A stretch of DNA of 64,000 nucleotides. Source: Micrococcus lacusdianchii (GTDB taxonomy: Bacteria > Actinomycetota > Actinomycetes > Actinomycetales > Micrococcaceae). The stretch spans positions 1 to 64,000 of the forward strand of contig NZ_JAKNUW010000005.1 of NCBI RefSeq assembly GCF_023155805.1. The letters run 5' to 3'. Under the pieces are notes generated by a model, which was not told the DNA's origin, searched no databases, and was given only the letters and a program-made list of their open reading frames with translations. The translations under genes and the position numbers were made by a program. This document shows, in pieces, positions 42,052 to 50,574 of this stretch (the first letter of the stretch is position 1; each line of letters opens with the position of its first letter).

Positions 42052-42250
42052 CGCTTTCGTTCGGGAAACGGCACTTCCCCGAGCGTTTTCGTTCGGAAAG
42101 CCGCGCCTCCCCACGCATCTCGTGCGGGAGACGGTGCCCGCCGACGGGCGCCCGCATCTCCGCCTGGAAGGTGTCCTCGGCGCCGTCACCGGCAGCGCCC
42201 GTTTCCCGAACGACAGCGTTCCAGCGGGTGCCGTTCCCCGAACGACGACG
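42052..42250. repeat. Inverted-repeat element enclosing a copy of the siderophore-interacting gene's 3' end
   Basis: Arms of about 55 bases (42052-42106 and 42195-42250, inverted) each contain two TCGTTCGG-type hairpin motifs. The best-matching 18 bases (42057-42074 and 42228-42245) differ at one position. Between them, 42141-42184 matches 42311-42354 inside the neighbouring gene at 36 of 44 positions, offset by exactly 170. The function of the element is unknown. See findings. Confidence 0.75.
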
Positions 42251-42276
42251 TTCTCGAGCGCGCTTCTTCGGTTCGC

Positions 42277-43167
42277 TCAGCCCCCGGTGGCGCCGTCGTC
42301 GAAGATCTGCCCGACGGGTGTGCGCTTCTCCGCCTGGAACGCGTCCTCGGCGCGACCGTGCGCCCAGTACGCGGAGACCGAGAGCGCCCGGCGGTCGACC
42401 CCCTGCACATCCGTCAGGTGCGCCCGCGCCCGCTTGACCTGCTCGCGCTCGCCGTGGACGAACACCTGGACGCGGCCGTCCCGCCACTCGACGTCCTCGA
42501 CGGCGGCCGCGAACCGGGACGTCTCCGGGGTGAACGGGCCGCCGCGGTGCAGCCAGCGCACCTGGACCCCGGCCGGGGCCGTCAGGTCCAGCTCCTCCTC
42601 GGGGCCCGCCACCTCCACCAGCGCGACACCGACCGCGCCCGGGGCGGTCGCGGCCAGGTCCTCGAGGGCCGCCGCGATCGCCGGGAGCGCGGACTCGTCC
42701 CCGGCCAGCAGGTGCCAGTCCGCCGCCGGGTCCGGGCGGTACATGCCGCCGGGGCCCAGGAACGCCACCCGGTCCCCCACCGGCAGGGACGCGGCCCACG
42801 GACCGGCGAGGCCGGCGTCGTCGTCGCCCGCCTCCCCGTGGACCACGAAGTCCACGTCCACCGTGCCCGCCGCCGCGTCCACGGAGCGCACCGTGTAGGT
42901 GCGGGTCACGGGCATCTGCTCGGGGGCGTGGCGCTCGCGGAGGGCGTCCATGTCGTAGGGCGGCTCGAGCCCGAGCGCGGGGTCCGCGAACAGCAGCTTC
43001 AGGTACTGGTCCGTGGCGCCCTTCTCCGCCCAGCGGGCGTGGAAGGCCGCGATCCCCTCCCCGCCGAGTGTGAGCCGCACCAGGTGCGGGGTGAGACGGC
43101 GCGCCGCCTGCACGGTGAGCACGGTCTGCGGGCGGGGTGGGCGGTCGGGGGCGACAGGACGGGACAT
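42277..43167 (-). CDS. Siderophore-interacting protein (ViuB/SIP family flavin reductase)
   Basis: 296 residues. FAD-binding domain at the N-terminus (RLTPHLVRLTLGGEG, then VTRTYTVRSVD, the RxYT flavin motif, near 95), and a SIP C-terminal domain (DWHLLAGDESALPAIAAALEDL, about 155) for NAD(P)H. Such enzymes reduce ferric siderophores in the cytoplasm. Its last 30 residues (WAHGRAEDAFQAEKRTPVGQ) are copied in diverged form downstream in the inverted-repeat element. CAGGAGG precedes ATG 43167. Confidence 0.92.
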   Translation of the reverse strand: MSRPVAPDRPPRPQTVLTVQAARRLTPHLVRLTLGGEGIAAFHARWAEKGATDQYLKLLFADPALGLEPPYDMDALRERHAPEQMPVTRTYTVRSVDAAAGTVDVDFVVHGEAGDDDAGLAGPWAASLPVGDRVAFLGPGGMYRPDPAADWHLLAGDESALPAIAAALEDLAATAPGAVGVALVEVAGPEEELDLTAPAGVQVRWLHRGGPFTPETSRFAAAVEDVEWRDGRVQVFVHGEREQVKRARAHLTDVQGVDRRALSVSAYWAHGRAEDAFQAEKRTPVGQIFDDGATGG

Positions 43168-43287
43168 GCGGGCCTCCTGGCGGTGGGTGCGGGCCGGTCG
43201 TCGGCCCACTCTGTCACGACGGCGTCGGGTCGGCTCCCGGCGGCCGTCGGCCCGGCACGGCCCCGGGACCCGTCCCAGGGCGTCCAG

Positions 43288-43293
43288 TAGCAT
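43288..43293 (+). promoter_or_regulatory. -10 box TAGCAT of the yceI-like gene
   Basis: TAGCAT lies about 70 bases before ATG 43365 and fits the TAnnnT pattern of the window. A -35 is not obvious. Confidence 0.4.
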
Positions 43294-43364
43294 CGGGGGA
43301 GCCGTGCCGGCGCCGGCCCCTGCCGGATCCCCGGCGCCCCCGCCCGCGATCCCCGGAGGAACCC

Positions 43365-43916
43365 ATGACGTCACTGGCCGAGCTCGCCGGAACGTGGACC
43401 CTGGATCCGGAGCACACCCGCATCGGCTTCTCGGCCCGCCACGCGATGGTGACGAAGGTGCGCGGGGCGTTCAACGACGTCGCCGGCACCCTGGTCATCG
43501 ACCCCCGGGGCCTCGAGCACTCCCACGTGAGCGTCACGGCCACGGCGGAGAGCATCGACACCCGCAACGAGAACCGGGACGAGCACCTGCGCTCCCGCGA
43601 CTTCTTCGACGTCGCCACGTATCCGGGCATCACGTTCCGCTCCACCTCGATCGTGGAGCGCGGGGACTGGAGCTTCCTGGTGGTCGGGGACCTCACGCTG
43701 CGCGGGGTCGCCCACGAGGTGATCGTGCCGCTCGAGCTGGTGGGCGTGGACGTGGACCCGTTCGGCCTCACCCGCGCGGGCCTCGAGGGCTCGCGCCGCG
43801 TGGACCGCCGGCAGTGGGGCCTCGAGTGGAACACCCCCCTGGACTCCGGCGGCGTCCTGATCTCCGAGCGCATCACCCTGGAGTTCGAGCTCTCCCTGAT
43901 CCGCGACGCCGCGTGA
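43365..43916 (+). CDS. YceI-family lipocalin-like protein
   Basis: 183 residues, cytoplasmic (no signal peptide). The family pattern is clear: GTWTLDPEHTRIGFSARHAMVTKVRGAFNDVAGTL, DTRNENRDEHLRSRDFFDVATYPGITFRS and GDLTLRGVAHEVIVPLELV. YceI proteins bind isoprenoid-type lipids such as polyisoprenoid quinone precursors. GGAGGA lies before ATG 43365. The stop overlaps the drug-exporter start by four bases, so they form an operon with the two exporters. Confidence 0.95.
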   Translation: MTSLAELAGTWTLDPEHTRIGFSARHAMVTKVRGAFNDVAGTLVIDPRGLEHSHVSVTATAESIDTRNENRDEHLRSRDFFDVATYPGITFRSTSIVERGDWSFLVVGDLTLRGVAHEVIVPLELVGVDVDPFGLTRAGLEGSRRVDRRQWGLEWNTPLDSGGVLISERITLEFELSLIRDAA

Positions 43917-45403
43917 GCCGCGCCTCCGACGCCGACCGCACCCCGTCCGGCCCCCTCCTCGACCCGCCCAGGCCCCCGGGCACCGGACGCCTGCTGTTCC
44001 TCCTGGTGGCCGCCGCGTTCGTGGTGATCCTGAACGAGACCATCATGTCCGTGGCCCTGCCCACGCTCATGGCGGAGTTCGCCGTCACGGCCGCCACCGC
44101 CCAGTGGCTGACCACCGGGTTCATGCTCACCATGGCGGTGGTCATCCCGTTCACGGGCTGGCTGCTGACCCGGCTGCCGCTGCGGGCCGTGTTCGTGCTC
44201 GCGATGTCCGCGTTCCTGGCGGGCACCGTCCTGGCGGGTCTGGCGCCCGTGTTCCCCCTGCTGATCGCGGGCCGCGTGGTGCAGGCCACGGGCACCGCGC
44301 TGATGATGCCGCTGCTGATGACCACCGTGATGACCGTGGTCCCGTTGGCCCGGCGCGGCACCACCATGGGCCTGATCTCCGTGGTCATCTCCGTGGCCCC
44401 GGCCGCGGGGCCCACCGTGGGCGGGGTGATCCTCGAGCACCTCACCTGGCGGTGGATGTTCGGCGCCGTCGCCCCGATCGCCCTCGCCGCCCTCGTGGCG
44501 GGCTCGGTGTGGGTGCGCGACGTGACGGAGCGGCGCCGGGTGCCCCTCGACGTCGTCTCCGGCCTGCTCTCCGCCGCCGGGTTCGCCGCCCTCGTGTTCG
44601 GGCTGTCCTCGATCGGGGAGGCCGCAGCGGGCCATGCGCCCGCGCCACCCGCCCTGCCGATCGCCGTGGGCGCGGCGCTGCTGGCGGTGTTCGCGGTCCG
44701 CCAGCTGCGCCTGGGCGACGCCGCCCTGCTGGACCTGCGCGTCCTCGCCCGCCCCGGGTACACCGTGCCCCTGGCGGTGCTCCTCGTGGGGATGATGGCC
44801 TTGTTCGGCACGCTGATCCTGCTGCCCATCTACCTGCAGTCCGTCCTCGGCTGGGATGCCCAGGCCACGGGCCTGGCGCTGCTGCCCGGCGGCCTGGTGA
44901 TGGCCGCCCTGGGCTACCTCGCCGGCCGCGCCTACGACCGCGTGGGCCCCCGGCCCCTCGTGCTCCCCGGCGCCGCGCTGGCCGCGGCCGCCCTGTGGGG
45001 CTACGCGCTCCTCCTGGATCCGACGACGACGGCCGGCCTGGTGACGGCGCTGCACGTCACCCTGTCCGCGGGGCTGGCCCTGCTGTTCGGCCCGCTGATG
45101 ACCTCCGCGCTGGGCGCCCTCGACCGCCCCCAGTACCCGCACGGCTCCGCGCTGCTCTCCACCCTCCAGCAGGTGGCCGCCGCCACGGGCACCGCCGTGT
45201 TCATCACCCTGCTCACCGTGGGCACCGCCGCCGGCCTGGACGCAGGGGTCGGGCGGAGCGAGGCCACCATGCGGGGCGTGCACACCGCGTTCCTGACCGG
45301 CGCCGCGATCTTCCTCGTGGCCGCGGCCGGCACGCTGCGAGTGCGCAGGCCCGCGGCGCCGGACGCCCCGGCGCACGCCCCGGACACCCCCGCAGCGGGC
45401 TGA
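43913..45403 (+). CDS. MFS drug exporter, DHA2 (EmrB/QacA) 14-helix type
   Basis: 496 residues with about 14 hydrophobic segments. The first, LLFLLVAAAFVVILNETIMSVALPTLMAEF, and GRVVQATGTALMMPLLMTTV are DHA2 signatures, as is SVAPAAGPTVGGVILEHLTWRWMF (motif C). It is a proton-driven exporter; the substrate is unknown. GTG 43913 overlaps the yceI-like stop. The next gene begins 5 bases after its stop. Confidence 0.92.
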   Translation: MSRASDADRTPSGPLLDPPRPPGTGRLLFLLVAAAFVVILNETIMSVALPTLMAEFAVTAATAQWLTTGFMLTMAVVIPFTGWLLTRLPLRAVFVLAMSAFLAGTVLAGLAPVFPLLIAGRVVQATGTALMMPLLMTTVMTVVPLARRGTTMGLISVVISVAPAAGPTVGGVILEHLTWRWMFGAVAPIALAALVAGSVWVRDVTERRRVPLDVVSGLLSAAGFAALVFGLSSIGEAAAGHAPAPPALPIAVGAALLAVFAVRQLRLGDAALLDLRVLARPGYTVPLAVLLVGMMALFGTLILLPIYLQSVLGWDAQATGLALLPGGLVMAALGYLAGRAYDRVGPRPLVLPGAALAAAALWGYALLLDPTTTAGLVTALHVTLSAGLALLFGPLMTSALGALDRPQYPHGSALLSTLQQVAAATGTAVFITLLTVGTAAGLDAGVGRSEATMRGVHTAFLTGAAIFLVAAAGTLRVRRPAAPDAPAHAPDTPAAG

Positions 45404-45407
45404 GGCC

Positions 45408-46322
45408 GTGCCCCTGGTCCTGCTCGTCCTCGTCTCCCTGCTGAGCCAGCAGCTGGGCGCCTCGGTGGCGGGCCTGCTCTTCGACGACGTCGGCTCGGCC
45501 GGCATGGTCGCGCTGCGCATCGTCTTCTCCGCCGCGGTCCTGCTCGCCGTCACCCGGCCCTCGCGTGCCACGCTGGCCGGGCTCGGCCGGCCCGGGTGGG
45601 CCGCCGTCGTCGGGCTCGGGGCCGCGATGACCGGCATGAACCTGATGATCTACGAGGCGTTCGCGCGCATCCCGCAGGGCGTGGCGGTGACGTTCGAGGT
45701 GCTCGGCCCGCTCGCGCTGTCCGTGCTGGCCCGGCCGTCCTGGCGTTCGGGGCTGTGGGCGGCGATCGCCCTGGCCGGGATCGCGGTGCTCGGGCGGGAC
45801 GGGTTCTCCTCGGCGAGCGGGATCGACGCCGCCGGCCTGGATCCCGTGGGGGTGGCGCTCGCCCTGGGGGCGGCGGCGTGCTGGGCCGGGTACATCGTGC
45901 TGTCCCGACGCGCGGGCGCCCACCTGCCCGGTGTGCAGGGGCTGGCCCTGGCGGCGGCGGCGGGGTCGCTGCTGGCGGTGCCCGTGGGCGCGGGGACGGC
46001 CGGGTCTGCCCTGCTGGACCCCGTGGTGCTGGCGGTGGGTCTGGCCGTGGCGCTGCTGTCCACGGCCGTGCCGTACGGGATCGAGATGCAGGTGCTGCGG
46101 CGCATGCCCACCGCGCTGTTCTCCCTGCTGACCTGCCTGTCCCCGGTGGCCGCGGCCCTGACCGCATGGGCCGTGCGCGGTCAGGAGCTCGGCGCGCCGG
46201 ACCTGGCGGGGATGGCCCTGGTGATCGCCGCGTGCGCCGCCGCCGTGTGGACCGGCCGCGAACGCCCGGTCCGGGGCGCGGGTTCCGGGCCGGGCGGCCG
46301 CAACGCGCTCAGCGGGCGCTGA
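45408..46322 (+). CDS. EamA/RhtA-family exporter
   Basis: 304 residues with about ten hydrophobic helices in two EamA halves: LVLLVLVSLLSQQLGASVAG, MVALRIVFSAAVLLAVTR, GVAVTFEVLGPLALSVLARPSWRSGLWAAIALAGIAVLG, and then VLSTAVPYGIEMQVLRRMPTALFSLLTCLSPVAAAL. The latter resembles RhtA, which exports threonine and homoserine. GTG 45408 is 5 bases after the MFS stop. Its tail overlaps the convergent DUF1648 gene by 14 bases. Confidence 0.9.
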   Translation: MPLVLLVLVSLLSQQLGASVAGLLFDDVGSAGMVALRIVFSAAVLLAVTRPSRATLAGLGRPGWAAVVGLGAAMTGMNLMIYEAFARIPQGVAVTFEVLGPLALSVLARPSWRSGLWAAIALAGIAVLGRDGFSSASGIDAAGLDPVGVALALGAAACWAGYIVLSRRAGAHLPGVQGLALAAAAGSLLAVPVGAGTAGSALLDPVVLAVGLAVALLSTAVPYGIEMQVLRRMPTALFSLLTCLSPVAAALTAWAVRGQELGAPDLAGMALVIAACAAAVWTGRERPVRGAGSGPGGRNALSGR

Positions 46323-47142
46323 AGGCCGCGATCCAGAGGACGGCCGGGAGGGCCACACCGGTCAGCCCCACGAAGACGAGCACGAGGGCCTGTCCGCCGC
46401 GGGAGCCCACGTTCACGGTGGTGCCGACACCGTAGCCGGGGCGCTTGGGCACCATGACGCGGGCGTCCTCGGGGTCCTTCATCAGGCCCGCCGCGGTCCA
46501 GCGGGCGTCCTCGGCCTCCTCTTCGGCGGTGGGGCGCACACCGGTCTCCGCGGCCCGCGCGCGCATGACCCGCTGCTGCCATGCGATGATCGGGCCCATG
46601 GCCAGCAGCGTGCCACCCAGGACGAGGGTGGCGCACAGGGGCATGACCCACCACGGCAGGGCGCCGTCCCCCCCGCCGAGCACGGAGAGGGTGGTCGGGA
46701 CCGTGAGCAAGGAGACCAGGAGCATCACCACGCCCACCAGCACCGTGGTGCCGCGCGCGGTCCCCTCGGTCTGGAAGCGCCGCCATGGGTTCGGCTCGGC
46801 CGGGCCGTGTGCGCCGGCGGCGGTCGGCTGCCCCGCACCCATGCGGACCAGCGGGATGGTCAGGGCCATGACCGCGCACGTGCCGAGGGCGATGAGCGGG
46901 CCCAGCGCGAGCGAGCCGAGCGAGGTGTCCTCCCACGCGTCGGGGCGGCCGTCCGCGCCCCAGTGCGTGGGGATCCGGTCCGGCAGGCCGGGCAGGGCGA
47001 GCCAGGCGGCCACGATCAGGCCGAGGTTGAGCAGGGCCGCGGCCAGCAGCGGCAGCCAGGAGCGGCCACGACCGGCGCGGAGGGCGTCGTCATAGGCGTA
47101 CGACGGCGCGGGTGTGGGCGAGGGTGCGGTGTCGTGAGTCAC
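46309..47142 (-). CDS. DUF1648 membrane protein
   Basis: 277 residues, about six hydrophobic segments. The DUF1648 marker LPDRIPTHWGADGRPDAW follows the first helix (about 50-68), as in SdpI-like and Bacillus YhdK-type membrane proteins of unknown function. Four further helices include LVGVVMLLVSLLTVPTTLSV and LVLVFVGLTGVALPAVLWI. GTG 47142 is preceded on its strand by TAGGGT and six bases, so it is leaderless. It overlaps the convergent EamA end. Confidence 0.85.
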   Translation of the reverse strand: MTHDTAPSPTPAPSYAYDDALRAGRGRSWLPLLAAALLNLGLIVAAWLALPGLPDRIPTHWGADGRPDAWEDTSLGSLALGPLIALGTCAVMALTIPLVRMGAGQPTAAGAHGPAEPNPWRRFQTEGTARGTTVLVGVVMLLVSLLTVPTTLSVLGGGDGALPWWVMPLCATLVLGGTLLAMGPIIAWQQRVMRARAAETGVRPTAEEEAEDARWTAAGLMKDPEDARVMVPKRPGYGVGTTVNVGSRGGQALVLVFVGLTGVALPAVLWIAAFSAR

Positions 47143-47206
47143 ATCTCCACCCTAGGGGTGCGTGTCTGGGCCCACCCTCGCAGGGCGGGACCTCCGGGCG
47201 GCTCGG

Positions 47207-47671
47207 TCACGTGGGACCCGCCAGGGCGAGGACCGCGTAGACCAGCATCGGGGAGGCGAGGGCCACGCCGGCCACCGCGGTCCACCGCCAGGCGACACGA
47301 GCCGAGGACGTCAGGAAGGTCCGCACGGTCGCCACCACCGCCGCGGCCAGGCCGAGCAGGGCCACCACCACGATGCGTGATTCGATCCGTGCCACCGCGT
47401 CCTCCGTGCCCCAGGGAGCGGAGAGGCCCTGGACGAAGGTGAGGGCGAGGAGCAAGAAGCACACCAGCACCGCCGAGGGCGGGCCCAGCAGCACCCAAGC
47501 CGCTACCGCCGTGATGCGGGCCGTCACCAGGGAGCGTGGGGTCGGCTCACGCGGCGGGGCCCACGCACCACCCGCAACCGGCGGGGTCGGTGGCGACGGC
47601 GACCCGTCACCGCGCCCCGGCGTCCCCCCGCCCGTCCCCGTTCCGGGGTCGTGTCCGGATCCTGTGTCCAT
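47207..47671 (-). CDS. Hypothetical three-helix membrane protein
   Basis: 154 residues. A Gly/Pro/Thr-rich disordered N-terminus of about 45 residues, then helices ITAVAAWVLLGPPSAVLVCFLLLAL, IVVVALLGLAAAVVATVRTF and TAVAGVALASPMLVYAVLAL. No domain is recognised. The start at ATG 47671 is chosen. It is divergent from the phosphoesterase, 48 bases apart. Function unknown. Confidence 0.65.
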   Translation of the reverse strand: MDTGSGHDPGTGTGGGTPGRGDGSPSPPTPPVAGGAWAPPREPTPRSLVTARITAVAAWVLLGPPSAVLVCFLLLALTFVQGLSAPWGTEDAVARIESRIVVVALLGLAAAVVATVRTFLTSSARVAWRWTAVAGVALASPMLVYAVLALAGPT

Positions 47672-47719
47672 GATGGCTCCGCCCCTTCCGCCCCGGCTCC
47701 AGGCTGTCAGGATGTCAGG

Positions 47720-48262
47720 ATGCGCGCAGAATTCTCCACAGGCACCCGTCTGCTCCTCATCGCGGACACCCACATCCCGAAGAAGGCTCGCGCCATGCCC
47801 GCCGCCGTGTGGGAGGAGGCGGCGCGGGCCGACGTCGTGTTCCACGCCGGCGACTGGGTGGACGAGGCCGTCCTGGACGCGCTCGAGGCGCGGGCGCGCC
47901 GCGTGGTGGGGGTGTGGGGCAACAACGACGGCCCGGCCCTGCGCGCACGGCTGCCCGAGGTCGCCCGATTGGAGGTGGAGGGCGTGCGGATCGCGATGGT
48001 CCACGAGACCGGCTCGGCCGCCGGCCGCGAGATGCGGATGGCGGCGGCGTTCCCGGACGCGGACGTCCTCGTGTTCGGCCACAGCCACATCCCGTGGGAC
48101 ACCGTGGCCGGCCCGGAGACCGCGAACCCGGGCCTGCGCCTGCTCAACCCCGGCTCCTGCACGGACCGCCGGCGGCAGCCCGAGTGCACCCTCATGCGGG
48201 CGACGGTCGCGGACGGACGCGTGGCCGCGGTGGAGCTGGTCCCCGTGGACCGCACGCCCTGA
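47720..48262 (+). CDS. Metallophosphoesterase, YfcE/MJ0936 type
   Basis: 180 residues. All five calcineurin-type motifs appear: LIADTHIP (D, H), FHAGDWVD (D), WGNNDGP (GN[H/D]), VHETGS, and VFGHSHIPW (GHSH). LLNPGSCTDRR near the end is typical of YfcE phosphodiesterases, which use Mn. The start at ATG 47720 is preceded by the direct repeat TGTCAGGA. The substrate is unknown; may be cyclic nucleotides or other phosphodiesters. Confidence 0.92.
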   Translation: MRAEFSTGTRLLLIADTHIPKKARAMPAAVWEEAARADVVFHAGDWVDEAVLDALEARARRVVGVWGNNDGPALRARLPEVARLEVEGVRIAMVHETGSAAGREMRMAAAFPDADVLVFGHSHIPWDTVAGPETANPGLRLLNPGSCTDRRRQPECTLMRATVADGRVAAVELVPVDRTP

Positions 48263-48350
48263 CACCCCGCCCCGACCTCTCGCCCACACGGCCTGCCCCC
48301 ACAGCCGTGCCACGCCATGGACCGGCCAGCGACGCGACGCGACGGTGTGG

Positions 48351-48378
48351 TTGACGCATCGCATGACATGTCTATGAT
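48351..48378 (+). promoter_or_regulatory. Strong consensus-like promoter
   Basis: TTGACG (48351-48356), 16 bases, TATGAT (48373-48378): the best sigma-70 match in the window. It leads to a leader of about 95 nt before ATG 48481. Just upstream is a short repeat, GCGACGCGACGCGAC (about 48330). Confidence 0.7.
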
Positions 48379-48480
48379 GAGCGTGGGGCGCATCACATCC
48401 GCGTGACAGCTCCGCACTCCGACGCCTGAGACCCCGGGCCGCATGGTGCGGGGGGCGCGACGGCCGCGCTCCTTACCGCG

Positions 48481-48762
48481 ATGTCAGCCTCCCCTGCCGC
48501 CGCGGCCCATGACCGCGACCTGTCGCCGTCGGCCGTCCCGCTCACCGCCACGGACGGCGGGGGCATCGGCTTCACGGACGCCTCCGACGGGTACGTGGAC
48601 TACTCCCTCACCCTGCCCAAGGGCAGCTCCCTCGAGGCCCGCGCGGACGGGTCGCTGGACATCGTGGACGCCGCCCGCATCTCCGGGTTCCTCGGGGGCA
48701 ACGTCTGGACGCTGCTCGGCTTCGGCTCGTGCGCCGAGCTCGTGATGGGGCTCCGCCGATGA
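48481..48762 (+). CDS. Small hypothetical protein
   Basis: 93 residues with no recognised domain: SPAAAAHDRDLSPSAVPLTA at the start, then beta-like (GGGIGFTDASDGYVDYSLTLPKG) and a C-terminal half DAARISGFLGGNVWTLLGFGS that may be weakly membrane-associated. It has no clear ribosome site, but a strong promoter lies upstream, and the stop overlaps the next ATG by four bases. Probably real. Confidence 0.6.
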   Translation: MSASPAAAAHDRDLSPSAVPLTATDGGGIGFTDASDGYVDYSLTLPKGSSLEARADGSLDIVDAARISGFLGGNVWTLLGFGSCAELVMGLRR

Positions 48763-49028
48763 ACGCGCTCCTCCTCGCCCTCCTGGCCGTCGTCGCAGTC
48801 AGCACCTTCGTCCCCGCCTGGACGTTCACCGCCGCCCGCCGCCGCGGCGAGCAGCCCGTGCCCGTGAGCTCCGGCATCGCCGCCGTGGTGACGTTCGTGG
48901 CCGCCGTCGTCTACAGCATCCAGTCCGCCGACGGCGGCTGGGGCGTGCGCCTCGCGGGCGTCGGCGTGCTCGTCGTCGCCCTGCTCCTCGGGGCGTTGGC
49001 GGGCCGGCGCGGCCCCGCACACGCCTGA
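48759..49028 (+). CDS. Small three-helix membrane protein
   Basis: 89 residues. Helices LLLALLAVVAVSTFVPAWTF, GIAAVVTFVAAVVYSI and VRLAGVGVLVVALLLGALAG, with short basic loops and a Gly/Arg tail. No known domain. Its start (ATGA) overlaps the stop of the gene before, so they are translated together, and a 13-bp hairpin follows. Function unknown. Confidence 0.65.
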   Translation: MNALLLALLAVVAVSTFVPAWTFTAARRRGEQPVPVSSGIAAVVTFVAAVVYSIQSADGGWGVRLAGVGVLVVALLLGALAGRRGPAHA

Positions 49029-49044
49029 CCCTTCCCACGCGCCC

Positions 49045-49078
49045 ACGCCCCGCCCCCGGACCCCTGGGGGCGGGGCGT
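49045..49078 (+). terminator. Terminator of the small membrane gene pair
   Basis: A perfect 13-bp stem, 49045-49057 with 49066-49078, loop GGACCCCT, 17 bases after the stop. Confidence 0.8.
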
Positions 49079-49200
49079 CCGTGCCTCCGGGGTGCGGCCG
49101 GCGCCGCGTGACGCTCTGCGACGTGCCCACCCTGCCTCCGGCACACCTCGCCCGGGACAATGGGACGGACTGTCCCGAAGCCTCCATCGAAAGGACCCCC

Positions 49201-50571
49201 GTGGCTGACCACGAGTTCGGCTTCCGCACCCAGGCGCTGCACGCGGGCGCCGTCCCGGACGCCGTCCACGGCTCCCGCGCGGTGCCGATCCACCAGACCA
49301 GCTCGTTCGTGTTCGAGTCCGCCGAGGACGCCGCCAACCTCTTCGCGCTGCAGAAGTACGGCAACATCTACTCGCGGATCGGCAACCCCACGGTCGCCGC
49401 CTTCGAGGAGCGCGTCGCCACGCTGGAGGGTGGCATCGGCGCCGTCGCGACGGCGTCCGGCATGGCCGCCGAGTTCGTCACCTTCGCGGCCCTCGCCGGG
49501 GCCGGCGACCACATCGTGGCGTCCTCCAAGCTGTACGGCGGCACGATCACCCAGCTGGACGTCTCCCTGCGCCGGTTCGGCGTCGAGACCACGTTCGTGG
49601 ACTCCGCCGAGGCCGCGGACTTCGAGGCCGCCCTCCAGCCCAACACCAAGGCCGTCTACACGGAGATCGTCGCCAACCCCTCCGGTGACGTCGTGGACCT
49701 GCCCGGCCTGGCCGACGTCGCCCACCGGCACGGCGTGCCGCTCGTCGTGGACGCGACCCTCACCCCGCCCTACCTGATCCGGCCGATCGAGCACGGCGCG
49801 GACATCGTCATCCATTCGGCCACGAAGTTCCTCGGCGGGCAGGGCACCACGCTGGGCGGCGTCGTGGTGGAGTCCGGCCGTTTCCCGTGGGACAACGGCA
49901 AGTTCCCGTCGATGACCGAGCCCGTGCCCTCGTACGGCGGCGTCTCCTGGTGGGGCAACTTCGGCGAGTACGGCTTCCTCACCAAGCTCCGCTCGGAGCA
50001 GCTGCGCGACTTCGGCCCGTCGCTGGCCCCGCAGTCGGCGTTCCAACTGCTGCTCGGCGTCGAGACGCTGGCCCCGCGCATGGACGCCCACCTGGCGAAT
50101 GCGCAGGCCGTGGCGCAGTGGCTGGACGAGGACCCGCGCGTCTCCTGGGTGCGCTACGCGGGGCTGCCCGACCACCCGCACCACGCCCGCGCGCAGCAGC
50201 TGCTGCCCCGGGGCGTCGGCTCGGTGTTCAGCTTCGGCGTGGCCCCGGCGGCCACGGACACCGACGACGGCGCCTCCGGTCCGGAGGCCGGGCGCGCGAC
50301 GGCGTCGCGCTTCATCTCCGCGCTGCAGCTGGCCTCCCACCTGGCCAACATCGGCGACGCGAAGACGCTGGTGCTGCACCCCGCCACGACGACCCATCAG
50401 CAGCTCACCGCCGAGCAGCTCGTGGCCGCGGGCATCCCGGCGGACCTGATCCGCATCTCGGTGGGCATCGAGGACGTCGAGGACATCCTCTGGGACCTGG
50501 ACCAGGCCCTGACCGAGGCCACCGGCCGCACCCGCGACGGCGCCGTCGTCCCTGCAGAGCAGGAGGCCTGA
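49201..50571 (+). CDS. metY: O-acetylhomoserine sulfhydrylase (PLP enzyme)
   Basis: 456 residues. Makes homocysteine from O-acetylhomoserine and sulfide. Family features: FGFRTQALHAGAVPD start, SSFVFESAEDAANLFALQ, YSRIGNPTV, and the PLP Lys in HSATKFLGGQGTTLGG. RISVGIEDVEDILWDL near the end is typical of the Cys/Met PLP family. An insert of about 15 residues (TDTDDGASGP) lies near 358. GTG 49201 has AAAGGA upstream. GGGACA...TGTCCC (49154-49176), an inverted repeat, lies in the leader and may be an operator. No metX is adjacent. Confidence 0.93.
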   Translation: MADHEFGFRTQALHAGAVPDAVHGSRAVPIHQTSSFVFESAEDAANLFALQKYGNIYSRIGNPTVAAFEERVATLEGGIGAVATASGMAAEFVTFAALAGAGDHIVASSKLYGGTITQLDVSLRRFGVETTFVDSAEAADFEAALQPNTKAVYTEIVANPSGDVVDLPGLADVAHRHGVPLVVDATLTPPYLIRPIEHGADIVIHSATKFLGGQGTTLGGVVVESGRFPWDNGKFPSMTEPVPSYGGVSWWGNFGEYGFLTKLRSEQLRDFGPSLAPQSAFQLLLGVETLAPRMDAHLANAQAVAQWLDEDPRVSWVRYAGLPDHPHHARAQQLLPRGVGSVFSFGVAPAATDTDDGASGPEAGRATASRFISALQLASHLANIGDAKTLVLHPATTTHQQLTAEQLVAAGIPADLIRISVGIEDVEDILWDLDQALTEATGRTRDGAVVPAEQEA

Positions 50572-50574
50572 GCC

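Noticed and set aside
39653-42799. Open frame of over 1000 codons on the minus strand across acs
   Set aside because: It is antisense to a clearly conserved acs gene and arises from GC-rich codon structure. It has no domain.
48380-48480. Known riboswitch in the 95-nt leader before the small protein pair
   Set aside because: I compared it by eye with TPP, cobalamin and SAM cores and found none.
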